DNA from: Arthrobacter sp. B6
Lineage (GTDB): Bacteria; Actinomycetota; Actinomycetes; Actinomycetales; Micrococcaceae
Length of the DNA stretch: 64,000 bases
Direction of reading: 5' to 3'
Assembly (NCBI RefSeq): GCF_001663775.1
Contig: NZ_KV467168.1
Span: forward strand, 2,082,870-2,146,869
In this document: positions 7,923-16,548 of the stretch, piece by piece
How positions within the stretch are numbered: the stretch's first letter is position 1
Layout: each line of letters opens with the position of its first letter
Made by a program: the position numbers and the translations under genes
Notes under the pieces: model-generated
What the model was told of the DNA's origin: nothing
The model's database searches: none
The model's input: only the letters and a program-made list of their open reading frames with translations

Positions 7923-9152
7923 TCAGTTCCCCGCAATCACCAGCGCGACGCTGTGTCCGCCGAACCCGAAGGCGTTCACCAGGCCGGCAGCGGCGGAGCC
8001 GGGCGCGAGCGTGTGGGCGGTGTCCGTGATGACGTTGAGGTCAATCTCCGGATCCAGTGCCTCCACATTCAGCGTGCCCGGGAGTTGCCCGGTCTGCAGG
8101 GCCTGGACCACCACGACGGCGGCCAGCGCACCGGCGCCGCCCAGCAGGTGGCCGGTGTGGCCCTTGGTGGAGGTCACCGGGACGTTGGCACCGAAGATGG
8201 CTGTGATGGCCTGGGCTTCGAGCCGGTCCCCCACCGGGGTGGAGGTGGCATGGGCGTGGATGAAGCCGATGTCCGCGGCGTCCATCCCGGCCGAGGCCAG
8301 GGCTTTCTGCATGACCCTCCGCTGCATGGCCGGGTCGGCAGCCACGATGTCGTTCGCGTCCGAGGTCACTGATCCGCCGGCGGCCTCTGCCAGGACGGCG
8401 GCACCACGCGCGCGGGCATGCGCTTCGCTCTCCAGCACCACAATGCCGGCACCCTCGGCCAGGACAAAGCCGTCGCGGCCGCCGTCGAACGGGCGTGACG
8501 CAAGCTGGGGTTCGCCGTTGCGCGTCGAGAGGGCCCGGATCTGGGAGAACCCGGTGATTACCAGGTCATTTACTGAGGCGTCCACGCCGCCGGCGATGAC
8601 GACGTCGGCCGCTCCGGACCGGATCATTTCGGCACCCTGCACGATGGCTTCGGCCCCGGAGGCGCAGGCGCTGACAGGTGTGCGGGCTCCGCCGCGGGCA
8701 CCAAGGTCGATGGAGACCCAGGCAGCGGGGCCGTTGACCATCAGGCGGGTCAGGGTATGCGGCGATACCCGGCGCGGGCCGCCGCTGGCCAGTGCCCTGT
8801 CCTGCTCAATCGTGGAGCCGAGGCCGCCGTAGGCCGAACCGATCACCACGGCGAACCGCTCGGGGTCGACGTCCGGCGCCCCTGCCTGCTGCCATGCTTC
8901 ACGGGCGGCCACCAGGGCAAGCTGTCCGCATCGGTCCATCCGCTTGAGCTCGCGTGTGGTCAGGTGCTCCGAGAGGTCGGCGGTGACCTGGCCGGCAATG
9001 CGCACGGGCAACTGTCCGGCCCAGTCATTGTCCAGGGCAGCGATCCCGGAGCGGCCGGCAAGCAACGCGTCCCAAGTCTGCCCAACGTTGGAGCCGAGGG
9101 GGTTGATCGTGCCGGCGCCCGTGATGAGCGCGCGTGGTTGGACTGCAGACAT
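7923..9152 (-). CDS. fabF: Beta-ketoacyl-ACP synthase II
   Basis: A 409-residue condensing enzyme of the KAS II type. The catalytic Cys163 (VSACASGAEA), His301 (HAHATSTPVGD) and His335 (GHTGHLLGGAG) are all present, as are the glycine-rich GFGFGGHS-like end and an N-terminal ALITGAGTINPLG. It elongates acyl-ACP with malonyl-ACP in fatty acid synthesis. It stands alone, with no fabD, fabH or acpP next to it, so it may be a second KAS with a specialised role. It is close to the usual 410-residue length. Confidence 0.9.
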   Translation of the reverse strand: MSAVQPRALITGAGTINPLGSNVGQTWDALLAGRSGIAALDNDWAGQLPVRIAGQVTADLSEHLTTRELKRMDRCGQLALVAAREAWQQAGAPDVDPERFAVVIGSAYGGLGSTIEQDRALASGGPRRVSPHTLTRLMVNGPAAWVSIDLGARGGARTPVSACASGAEAIVQGAEMIRSGAADVVIAGGVDASVNDLVITGFSQIRALSTRNGEPQLASRPFDGGRDGFVLAEGAGIVVLESEAHARARGAAVLAEAAGGSVTSDANDIVAADPAMQRRVMQKALASAGMDAADIGFIHAHATSTPVGDRLEAQAITAIFGANVPVTSTKGHTGHLLGGAGALAAVVVVQALQTGQLPGTLNVEALDPEIDLNVITDTAHTLAPGSAAAGLVNAFGFGGHSVALVIAGN

Positions 9153-9264
9153 CTGGGTACCTGGCTTTCTTGTTGCGGGACGGAGGCGGCTGCCCGCATG
9201 CCGGGCAGCGCGAACGTCCCAATGAGTCTTCGGCTCCGTTCACCCGACGGATTGGAAGGAACAG

Positions 9265-10878
9265 CTATTTGGCGGGGTTGTGCGTCCCGATCGGCACCAG
9301 CGTCAGGTCCGGGTGGTTCTTCTCAATCCGGCGCAGGGCCCACACGTCGTTGAAGAGGGCGAGGTATTCGCCGTCGGACCGCACCAGCACCTCGGCGCCC
9401 GGCACGTTGGCCAGCGCGGGCATTGCATCCGCCGTCGAAATCCGGGCCATCGAGTACGGCAGGCGTTCCAGGCGCATGGGGGCATTGAAGTCGTGCGCCA
9501 TGCGGTCCTCCACCACTTCGAACTGCATGGGGCCGACGGCGGCAAGCACCGGAGCCTGGTCGCCGCGGACGTCGGAGCGGAGCACCTGGATGACGCCCTC
9601 GTGCTCCAGCTGCTCGATGCCGCGGCGGAACTGCTTGAACTTGCTGGGGTCTTTGGACCGCGCCACCTGGAAGTGTTCCGGGGCGAACAGCGGGATGGCC
9701 GGGTACTCCACGGCCTCTTCCAGGAAAAGGCTGTCACCGACGCGCAGGGAGGAAGCGTTGACCAGGCCCACGACGTCGCCGGGGTAGGCCTCGTCGATGA
9801 CCTCGCGTTCGCGGCCAAACACCTGCTGGGCGTACTTGGTGGCGAAGGACTTCCCGGTCCGGGTCTGGGTGACCACCATGCCGCGCTCGAAAACGCCGGA
9901 GCATACGCGGATGAAGGCTACGTGGTCGCGGTGGGCCTTGTTCATGCCGGCCTGGACCTTGAAGACAAAGCCGGAGAACGGCGATTCGACGGCGCGCGGG
10001 CTGCCGTCAACATCCGGGCGGGGCGCCGCTGGCGGAGCGAAGTCCACCAGTGCATCCAACAGTTCCTTCACCCCGAAGTTCAGGGCGGCGGAGCTGAAGA
10101 GGATGGGCGTGGCGGTACCTGCGTGGAAGGCTTCGACGTCGAACTCGAGGTTGGAGTCGATGACCAGGCCGGCTTCGTCCACGGCGTCGGACCAGTTGCT
10201 GCCCTGGCTCTCCGCGGCCTGTTCCGGCGTGAAGTATTCGGTCAGCGCGATGTTGGCGCCGGCGTTGTTGCGCTGGAAGCGTGCGAACCGGTCATTGCGC
10301 AGGTCCCAGACGCCGCGGAAATCGCCGGAGATGCCCACGGCCCAGGTCAACGGCATGGGCTGGAGGCCGGTCCGTTCGGTGATCTCGTCCATCAGGGCCA
10401 GGGCGTCCAGGCCGGGGCGGTCCCACTTGTTGATCACCGTGATGATGGGCAGGTTGCGCTGCTTGCAGACCTCGAACAGCTTCATGGTCTGCGTTTCCAG
10501 GCCCTTGGCGGCGTCCACCAGCATCACTGCGCAGTCCACGGCGGCCAGGACCCGGTAGGTGTCCTCGGAGAAGTCCGCGTGGCCGGGAGTGTCCAGCAGG
10601 TTGATGACGGTGTCCCGGTAGGAAAACTGCAGCGCGGCGGAGCTGATCGAGATGCCGCGGTCCTTCTCCATCTGCATCCAGTCCGAGACCGTTTCCTTGC
10701 GGTTGGCCTTGCCACTGGAGGCACCGGCGGTGCCGATCACCTTCGCGTGCAGGGCCAGCGCTTCGGTGAGCGTCGACTTTCCGGCGTCAGGGTGCGAAAT
10801 AACGGCGAACGTCCGACGCCGGGCCGCCTGTTTGTGAATCTCGGAGACCCGGGCGGGGCTAAGGACATCTTGGGACAC
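9265..10878 (-). CDS. prfC: Peptide chain release factor 3
   Basis: A 537-residue translational GTPase. Motifs are G1 SHPDAGKST, G3 DTPGHADFS, G4 NKWDRPG, and an EF-G-like middle plus an RF3-type C-terminal domain (LERLPYSMARI). RF3 recycles RF1/RF2 from the ribosome after termination. GTG at 10878 is chosen since VSQDVLSPARVSEIHKQAARRRTFAV matches where RF3 normally begins. The frame remains open for 46 more codons upstream but without family-like residues. It is transcribed away from disA. Confidence 0.95.
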   Translation of the reverse strand: MSQDVLSPARVSEIHKQAARRRTFAVISHPDAGKSTLTEALALHAKVIGTAGASSGKANRKETVSDWMQMEKDRGISISSAALQFSYRDTVINLLDTPGHADFSEDTYRVLAAVDCAVMLVDAAKGLETQTMKLFEVCKQRNLPIITVINKWDRPGLDALALMDEITERTGLQPMPLTWAVGISGDFRGVWDLRNDRFARFQRNNAGANIALTEYFTPEQAAESQGSNWSDAVDEAGLVIDSNLEFDVEAFHAGTATPILFSSAALNFGVKELLDALVDFAPPAAPRPDVDGSPRAVESPFSGFVFKVQAGMNKAHRDHVAFIRVCSGVFERGMVVTQTRTGKSFATKYAQQVFGREREVIDEAYPGDVVGLVNASSLRVGDSLFLEEAVEYPAIPLFAPEHFQVARSKDPSKFKQFRRGIEQLEHEGVIQVLRSDVRGDQAPVLAAVGPMQFEVVEDRMAHDFNAPMRLERLPYSMARISTADAMPALANVPGAEVLVRSDGEYLALFNDVWALRRIEKNHPDLTLVPIGTHNPAK

Positions 10879-11095
10879 GGTGCTACTTTCGCTGCGGTGG
10901 GGATAACCCTGGGCGCTGGAGGGGACATCGCTTGACGGGAAGGGGACTGGCTGAGCGCCAAGTTCCAAGTTTATCGCAGCGGCAGGCCCGCGCCGAAGGT
11001 GGCGCCATCTGAGCACTTAACGCCACTGAAACGCCTGATTCAGGCTGGTGCAGTCGAGCACGTGCCGACCTGGCTGGCGTTCGCCATACTGGTTC

Positions 11096-11230
11096 ATGCA
11101 GGCGACAACGGTGTTGGTCGAGGGCGAGAGTGACAGGGTGGCGGTCGAGGCGCTGGCCTTTCGCATTGGGCATCCCTTCATCCAAACCGGCCAAAAGTGC
11201 CTCCCGGCCAACCGCCGTCGAACCCAATAA
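11096..11230 (+). pseudogene. Remnant of a TOPRIM-domain (OLD-like) protein
   Basis: A 44-residue frame reads TTVLVEGESDRVAVEALA, the start of TOPRIM nucleases and OLD-type ATP-dependent endonucleases (the E of VEGESD binds metal). It then degenerates and stops. An intact protein would be 150 residues or more. It lies alone in the prfC-disA divergent gap (10879-11404), where nothing else recognisable remains apart from the disA leader. It is probably a fragment left by deletion; only the motif supports it. Confidence 0.5.
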
Positions 11231-11404
11231 CGGCGCATTCCACAGCACCCCCTAATGGGGCACTTTAGGGCTTGTCCGTGCGGTTGTTGCCTGTCCTTAC
11301 CTCTATCATTGAGCTTGCGGGAAACTGCGCACTTTTTGATCCCGTCGGTGAAGTGTAAACCGGCGTACCTGCGGGCGGCAGTCCGCACCTTTGAAGGGAA
11401 CACT

Positions 11405-12481
11405 ATGGCTCGGAGCCCCGAAGAATCGCTCAAGGCGACTCTGGGCAGAGTGGCTCCAGGCACGCCGCTGCGTGATGGGCTGGAACGCATCCTCCGCGGA
11501 CGCACAGGCGCACTCATCGTTTTAGGCTCGGACCGGACCATTGACTCCATCTGCTCCGGCGGGTTCGACATCGGCATCGACTTCTCCCCCACGCGCCTGC
11601 GCGAACTTGCCAAAATGGACGGCGCAATCATCTGCGACAAGGACGCCGGAAACATCCTCCGCGCCGCCGTCCAGCTGGTCCCCGACTCCAGCATTGAAAC
11701 GCAGGAATCCGGCACCCGGCACCGCACCGCGGAACGCGTGGCCATCCAGACCGGCGTGCCCGTCATTTCCGTCAGCCAGTCCATGCAGATCATCGCGCTG
11801 TACGTAAACGGCCTGCGCCACGTCCTGGAGGGCTCCGAGAAAGTCCTGGCCCGCGCCAACCAGGCCCTCGCCACCCTTGAGCGGTACCGTTCGCGGCTGG
11901 ACCAGGTCACCAGCTCGCTGTCTGCCCTCGAGATCGAAGCCATGGTGACCGTGCGCGACGTCGCCGTCACCCTGCAGCGCCAGGAAATGGTCCGCCGGAT
12001 TTCTGAGGAAATCTCGCAGTACGTGCTGGAACTCGGTGAGGACGGCCGCCTGCTGTCGCTCCAGCTGGATGAGCTCACGGTGGGCCGCGGCCCCGGCAGC
12101 GACGTCATCATCCGCGACTACGGCGGGCCGGACGCTTCCGCCGACGACATTGAGAAGGCCGTCAGCGCCCTGGTCAATCTGGGCCCCACTGAGCTGATAG
12201 ACCTCGGAAAAATCTCCGGGATCGTCGGATTCGCGGGCGGTGAGGCCAATCTCGACGCCGTGGTGCAACCGCGCGGGTACCGGCTGCTGTCCGGCCTCAA
12301 GGCAGTGCCCAAGGCTGTTGCCGACCGCCTGGTGGACCACTTCGGCGGCCTGCAGTTCCTGATGGCAGCGACAATCGATGACCTGATGACCGTGGACGGC
12401 ATCGGCGACCAGCGCGCCCGCACCGTCCGCGAAGGCCTGAGCCGCATGGCCGAAGCCAGCCTGCTCGACCGCTTCCTCTAA
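11405..12481 (+). CDS. disA: Diadenylate cyclase DisA, c-di-AMP synthase and DNA-integrity scanner
   Basis: A 358-residue protein with DisA domains in order. The DAC domain carries DGA (72-74) and GTRHRTAER (103-111, RHR at 105-107), which bind ATP. A helical linker follows, then a C-terminal helix-hairpin-helix DNA-binding region (TIDDLMTVDGIGDQRARTVREGL). It makes c-di-AMP from two ATP and stops on branched DNA. ATG at 11405 follows GAAGGGAA. mutY and radA nearby also serve genome upkeep. Confidence 0.97.
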   Translation: MARSPEESLKATLGRVAPGTPLRDGLERILRGRTGALIVLGSDRTIDSICSGGFDIGIDFSPTRLRELAKMDGAIICDKDAGNILRAAVQLVPDSSIETQESGTRHRTAERVAIQTGVPVISVSQSMQIIALYVNGLRHVLEGSEKVLARANQALATLERYRSRLDQVTSSLSALEIEAMVTVRDVAVTLQRQEMVRRISEEISQYVLELGEDGRLLSLQLDELTVGRGPGSDVIIRDYGGPDASADDIEKAVSALVNLGPTELIDLGKISGIVGFAGGEANLDAVVQPRGYRLLSGLKAVPKAVADRLVDHFGGLQFLMAATIDDLMTVDGIGDQRARTVREGLSRMAEASLLDRFL

Positions 12482-12597
12482 ACCCCATCGCGCGCTCCCC
12501 CACCGGCCTTGAGCGGCTCAAAAGGGCCGTGGGGCCCACGCGGCAGGGTTCCCTGGGCGAGCTTGCGAGGCAAGGGGGCCGGTGGGGAGGACAAGAG

Positions 12598-13272
12598 TCA
12601 GTTGAGCTGGAAAACAGCTTTCGGGCTGGCCCTGGAGCCAAGCTTTGCCGTGAAGATGTAATAAGCCCCGCCGGCACCCGGCTTGGCTTCAATGGGCTGG
12701 CAGCCTTCCAGCGTGCGGTTCCGCGTCCACGGGAAGTTCGCCGTCTCGCTCGCACCAGGCTGGATGATCTTCACCAGGTCCTCGCTCTTGGCCTGGCAGT
12801 CCCTGGACGAGAAGATCCTATCCGCGCCGCTGGTCACCAGGAACTCCATCTGGGAGGTACCGATGTTCACTTCACAGGGCATCGTGCCGCCGTTGGTCAC
12901 TTTGAGGCTGAGCAGCGGGTTCTCGTCCGGGCCGTAAGCAGCTTTGTCGGTGGACGCCGAAACGGTCACCAGGTTCTGGTTGCACGTTGGCGTCGGGGTC
13001 GGGGTCGGGGTAGGCGTGCTTGTGGGCTTTGCCGACGGCGAAGCTGAGGTGGCGCTGCCCGTGGGGCTGCCGGTGGAGGAAACCTGGTCGGAGCTGCCGC
13101 TGAAAGCCCCGGCCACAGCAAACCCGCCGAACACCATGGCAGCCACCATCAGCAGGGCAGCTCCCACAAACAGCCGACGCCGCCGGTACACGGCGGGGCT
13201 CGGCTTCCGTCCGGCGCCGGGACCGGATGCGGATGCCTTGCTGCGTGATGATGAATTGCCTTGCCTGCCCAT
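12598..13272 (-). CDS. Membrane-anchored extracytoplasmic protein with Thr-Pro linker
   Basis: 224 residues. A basic cytosolic tail (1-33) leads to one membrane helix (LFVGAALLMVAAMVFGGFAVAGAF, about 34-57), a Ser/Thr/Pro linker with a (TP)n run, and an extracellular beta-rich domain with three cysteines (CNQN, MPCEVNIG, RDCQ, GCQP region). The outer part resembles DUF4232-like domains. The (TP)n linker is encoded by a short tandem hexamer around 12985-13013. Function is unknown. It is divergent from the mutY region, and its start is close to any long mutY start. Confidence 0.72.
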   Translation of the reverse strand: MGRQGNSSSRSKASASGPGAGRKPSPAVYRRRRLFVGAALLMVAAMVFGGFAVAGAFSGSSDQVSSTGSPTGSATSASPSAKPTSTPTPTPTPTPTCNQNLVTVSASTDKAAYGPDENPLLSLKVTNGGTMPCEVNIGTSQMEFLVTSGADRIFSSRDCQAKSEDLVKIIQPGASETANFPWTRNRTLEGCQPIEAKPGAGGAYYIFTAKLGSRASPKAVFQLN

Positions 13273-13524
13273 CCTTCTAGGCTAGAGAACCGGCGGTGCT
13301 CTGCCGGCCCACCACGCCGCGCGCTCCGCCAACGCTATGGTCACGGATTGGTTTCCGGCTGCGGGGTTTTCGGACCGGTGGCTTCCCTTGCGTTGGTCTC
13401 CTTGCCTTGGCTTCCCAAGCCGAGGATCCATTACAGTGTTGGGATCGACGCTACAGCCCTCGCCCCAGCACTTTCCCCTGAAACCCCGCCTCAAGAATTA
13501 CAGCCAACGCCCGCGCGCGGGTCC

Positions 13525-14454
13525 TTGCCTGTCCACCTGCACAGCCGCGTCAACGGCTGGTTCGCGGAAACCGCCCGGGACCTCCCGTGGCGTGAACCCG
13601 ACTGCTCGCCATGGGGAGTGCTGGTCAGCGAAATCATGCTGCAGCAGACGCCGGTGGTGCGGGTCCTGCCGGTATGGCAGGAATGGCTGGATCGCTGGCC
13701 CACTCCCGGGGACCTGGCGTCCGAGCCGGCGGGCGAAGCCGTCCGTCACTGGGGCCGGCTGGGTTATCCCCGCCGGGCGCTCCGGCTGCACGCGGCGGCG
13801 GCTGCCATCGGACGCGACCACGGCGGCCAGGTTCCCGGCACGTACGCCGAACTGCTGGATCTGCCCGGCGTAGGCAGCTACACGGCCGCGGCGGTGGCGG
13901 CGTTCGCGTTCGGCCGCCGGGAAACCGTAGTGGACACCAACATCCGCCGGGTCCATGCCCGGCTCATTTCCGGCGTCGCGCTTCCCTCCCCTTCCCTGAC
14001 GGCAGCGGAGATGCGGCTCGCGGCGGAACTGCTGCCGGACGACGACGACACTTCCGTGCGCTGGAACGCTGCGGTGATGGAGCTGGGAGCGCTGGTGTGC
14101 ACGGCGCGGGCGCCGAAATGCGCCGTTTGTCCCGTGCGGGATTCGTGTGCCTGGCTGGCGGCAGGCGAGCCGCCGCCGTCGTACGTTCCGAAGGGGCAGG
14201 CGTGGCACGGCACGGACCGCCAGGTCCGCGGAGCCGTGATGGCCGTGCTGCGCCTCGCAGACGCGCCGGTGCTGCCGGAGCTGTTTGCGCAGGAACCTGC
14301 CGATCTCGGGTTCGCGCCGGATGGGATCGGCGTCCCTCTGGCGGCTCTGCACAGGCTGAACTCCGCCCCGGAACAGCTGGAACGCGCACTGGCAGGGCTG
14401 CTCAGCGACGGCCTGGCCGAGCTGCACCACGGCGGCTACCGGCTGCCGGCCTGA
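13525..14454 (+). CDS. mutY: A/G-specific adenine glycosylase
   Basis: About 309 residues. The helix-hairpin-helix glycosylase fold has catalytic Glu36 (SEIMLQQTPV) and the HhH/Asp region LPGVGSYTAAAVAAFAFG...VVDTNIRRVHARL. A [4Fe-4S] cluster motif C-x6-C-x2-C-x5-C is seen in CTARAPKCAVCPVRDSC. It removes A mispaired with 8-oxoG. The start is uncertain: family similarity begins at HLHSRVNGWFAE, so TTG 13525 is chosen, with an in-frame GTG at 13378 as an alternative. Neither has a clear ribosome site. The C-terminal NUDIX-like domain is short, as is usual in actinobacteria. Confidence 0.9.
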   Translation: MPVHLHSRVNGWFAETARDLPWREPDCSPWGVLVSEIMLQQTPVVRVLPVWQEWLDRWPTPGDLASEPAGEAVRHWGRLGYPRRALRLHAAAAAIGRDHGGQVPGTYAELLDLPGVGSYTAAAVAAFAFGRRETVVDTNIRRVHARLISGVALPSPSLTAAEMRLAAELLPDDDDTSVRWNAAVMELGALVCTARAPKCAVCPVRDSCAWLAAGEPPPSYVPKGQAWHGTDRQVRGAVMAVLRLADAPVLPELFAQEPADLGFAPDGIGVPLAALHRLNSAPEQLERALAGLLSDGLAELHHGGYRLPA

Positions 14455-14517
14455 CTTTGACAAGCCTTCCCCTGCCGGGGTGGCATACTTCTTGGTGACC
14501 GGAACCGGGGGAATTCC

Positions 14518-14949
14518 ATGAAGATAATGCTGTACGTCATCTGGGCGCTGTTTGTGGCCGGTGTCATTTTTTCGCTTGTCCACATGCTGCGCAAGGCCAA
14601 GCGCCACGAGAACCTGATCACCAGCTGGCCCAAGGCGCACGCAACGGTGACCGGCAACGTTGCGGGCTGGAGCCATGGCGGAGGCGGCTCGACGCGGAAC
14701 AGGCGCTTCTACCCCACCTACCAGTTCGCTGATCCCAACGGAACCCTGTACGCCGGCGAATCCGAGGTTTCGTACGTAAACCAGCAGGCGCCCGGATCGC
14801 TCCTCGAAGTGGCGTACAACCCGGCAAATCCCAACCAGTCGTTCCAAGTGGCGTACGAATCAAAAAAGTTGATCGGCTGCCTGATGCCGGTCTTCGCGCT
14901 GTTCGCCCTGGGCTCGTTCTGGTTTATCGGCATCTTCCCGGTGGGCTGA
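14518..14949 (+). CDS. DUF3592-type membrane protein (first of tandem pair)
   Basis: A 143-residue protein with one helix at the N-terminus (about 5-23) and one at the C-terminus (about 120-140). Between them is a beta-rich extracytoplasmic region containing ATVTG, YPTYQFADPNGTLYAGES, and VAYNPANP, the hallmarks of DUF3592. ATG at 14518 follows CGGGGGAA. The next gene, three bases beyond the stop, is a clear paralogue with the same layout. Function is unknown. Confidence 0.82.
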   Translation: MKIMLYVIWALFVAGVIFSLVHMLRKAKRHENLITSWPKAHATVTGNVAGWSHGGGGSTRNRRFYPTYQFADPNGTLYAGESEVSYVNQQAPGSLLEVAYNPANPNQSFQVAYESKKLIGCLMPVFALFALGSFWFIGIFPVG

Positions 14950-14952
14950 CCC

Positions 14953-15384
14953 ATGGATTTCCTGAAGCTGCTCTTTGTTGTCCTGCCCGGACTCTCCCTG
15001 GTGCTTGGCCTGATCCTGGCAGGCCTCTCCCTGTCCGCGTCTTTCCGCCGTCGGCGCTCGATGGCCGGGTGGTCACACACGTCCGCCACTGTCACTGGCA
15101 ACCTCCACGGGGAAGACGGCCCAGCCAGCAATGGCCGCAACCGGTTCGCCCCGTCCTATGAATTCGCCGACGCCGCGGGCCAGCGATGGCTGGGGCAGTC
15201 CGACATCTACAGCCGCGACCAGGCGATCATTGGAACCACCATTCCGGTGGCCTACAACCCGGCCAACCCGGCCGAGTCCACGCTGCCGGTCTTCATCGTT
15301 GCCAAGGGCAGGATGGCCACAGGTCTCGTTCTGGTGACCTTCTGCGTGCTGGCCATAACGATGTTTGCCTCACTTTCCTGGTAG
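14953..15384 (+). CDS. DUF3592-type membrane protein (second of tandem pair)
   Basis: 143 residues, the same length as its upstream neighbour and sharing the pattern ATVTGN, PSYEFADAAGQRWLGQSD, and PVAYNPANPAEST between two terminal membrane helices. The pair looks like a recent tandem duplication kept as an operon, perhaps forming a heteromeric membrane complex. No function is known. Confidence 0.82.
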   Translation: MDFLKLLFVVLPGLSLVLGLILAGLSLSASFRRRRSMAGWSHTSATVTGNLHGEDGPASNGRNRFAPSYEFADAAGQRWLGQSDIYSRDQAIIGTTIPVAYNPANPAESTLPVFIVAKGRMATGLVLVTFCVLAITMFASLSW

Positions 15385-15420
15385 GCGTGCGGGCTTCGGC
15401 CCGCACGCCTACCCTGAAGT

Positions 15421-15912
15421 ATGCGCAAGTCCGGGGTACTTCTGGCACTGATAACGACGACGGCGCTCACCTCTGGCTGCTACTACTACCCTTACGAGAC
15501 GCCGTGCCCGGCGATCGGCCAGGCGTCGGTGGTTTCCGTCACCGTGGCGGCCCCCTACGTGCCCCAGGTGGCAGCCCTGCACTTGAAGGCCTGCCAGGAC
15601 GGCGTGTGCACCGAAGATGACCTGGAACTGCGCCAGGGCAGTGTTTCCATTGACCAGGGCTGCACTCCGGACGGCGTCTGCTCGGCCACGGCGTCGCCCG
15701 ACGGAACCATGATCGGGACGCTGTTCCTGGACGCCCTGACCGAATCGCCCATGGCGGTGACGGCCACCGGAACCTCGGCGGACGGGTCTGCTCTGCCGGT
15801 GCGGACGCTGGACTTCGTTCCCCGCGGTGAATTCCCCTACGGCGAGCACTGCGGCAGGTTTGTTACCGCATCGGTGGTGCTCGACGCCGAGGGGTTGCGC
15901 CCGGCTCCCTAA
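15421..15912 (+). CDS. Putative lipoprotein
   Basis: 163 residues with a classic lipoprotein signal: basic MRKSG, a hydrophobic stretch, and lipobox LTSGC with Cys20 as the lipidation site. The mature part has four more cysteines (ACQDGVC, QGCTPDGVC) and is otherwise beta-rich. Probably surface-anchored. It follows the DUF3592 pair by 36 bases in the same direction. The family is not recognised. Confidence 0.75.
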   Translation: MRKSGVLLALITTTALTSGCYYYPYETPCPAIGQASVVSVTVAAPYVPQVAALHLKACQDGVCTEDDLELRQGSVSIDQGCTPDGVCSATASPDGTMIGTLFLDALTESPMAVTATGTSADGSALPVRTLDFVPRGEFPYGEHCGRFVTASVVLDAEGLRPAP

Positions 15913-15919
15913 TGCCCGG

Positions 15920-16201
15920 CTAGGGCTGCGCGGCAGGGTCAGCTGCCCCGGTGTGGGAAACCTGCCGGGCTGTCCCGAAGAGCCACGCGGACACGTCGCT
16001 GCGGAGGACAAGGTGCGGGCCGCCGGTATCACTTACGCTGCCGCTGGGGACGTAGTAGCCGCGGCCGGCGCCGGGCCCGCCGGCAGCCCGGTCCAGGGCT
16101 TCCACCAGGGGCTTGGTCAGGTGGCCCTGCGGCCCAAGGCCGCGCAGGACGTCAAGTTCCTCAGGGGTTAGCCTGCCCAGAATTTCAGCAATATTGGCCA
16201 T
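15920..16201 (-). CDS. Small conserved-looking protein of unknown function
   Basis: A 93-residue soluble protein. The N-terminus, MANIAEILGRLTPEELDVLRGLGPQGHLTKPLVEALDRAAGG, is helical and well formed. The C-terminal part, YYVPSGSVSDTGGPHLVLRSDVSAWLF, looks like a short beta domain. It converges on the lipoprotein gene with only 7 bases between stops. A ribosome site AAGGGACCC lies before ATG at 16201. Function is not known. Confidence 0.6.
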   Translation of the reverse strand: MANIAEILGRLTPEELDVLRGLGPQGHLTKPLVEALDRAAGGPGAGRGYYVPSGSVSDTGGPHLVLRSDVSAWLFGTARQVSHTGAADPAAQP

Positions 16202-16294
16202 GATGGGTCCCTTCGAGCAGAGAGTGCCTGAAGGGACAATCTAGGGCACCACCTTTAACGGCAGGTGAACTGAGGATTGCGGTTTCGCGCCCGC

Positions 16295-16471
16295 TCAGAA
16301 CAGGGTGGCCTGGCCCATCACTCCGTCCCCGCAGCCGCCCGCGTCCGCGCCGGACAGGCCCGCCTCCACCCGCCACTCGAAGCCGAGTTCTGCGAAGAGC
16401 TCCTCGATGGATGTCTGCCCGTCCAGTACCACCAGTGGCGGGCAGTTGTCATCGAAGGAGAGCCGTTCCAT
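16295..16471 (-). CDS. Small hypothetical protein
   Basis: A 58-residue acidic frame, MERLSFDDNCPPLVVLDGQTSIEELFAELGFEWRVEAG..., with good third-position GC and a plausible fold in its first half. The start at 16471 is the ATG nearest the apparently conserved part, but the frame extends further upstream. No ribosome site is obvious. It lies between dhaM and the 93-residue gene. Support is composition only, so it may not be a real gene. Confidence 0.4.
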   Translation of the reverse strand: MERLSFDDNCPPLVVLDGQTSIEELFAELGFEWRVEAGLSGADAGGCGDGVMGQATLF

Positions 16472-16548
16472 GGCATAGAGCCTATTCGCAGGCCCGGACA
16501 GGACAGGGTGAACACACCGCGGAGTGCCCAAACACATGCCAGAGGGCC

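Noticed and set aside
6356..7936. A 526-codon minus-strand frame across radA
   Set aside because: Shadow of radA: no motif, composition biased to G/R/Q/H, and radA on the plus strand is unambiguous.
9280..10935. A 551-codon plus-strand frame opposite prfC
   Set aside because: Antisense shadow of prfC; no domain and no ribosome site.
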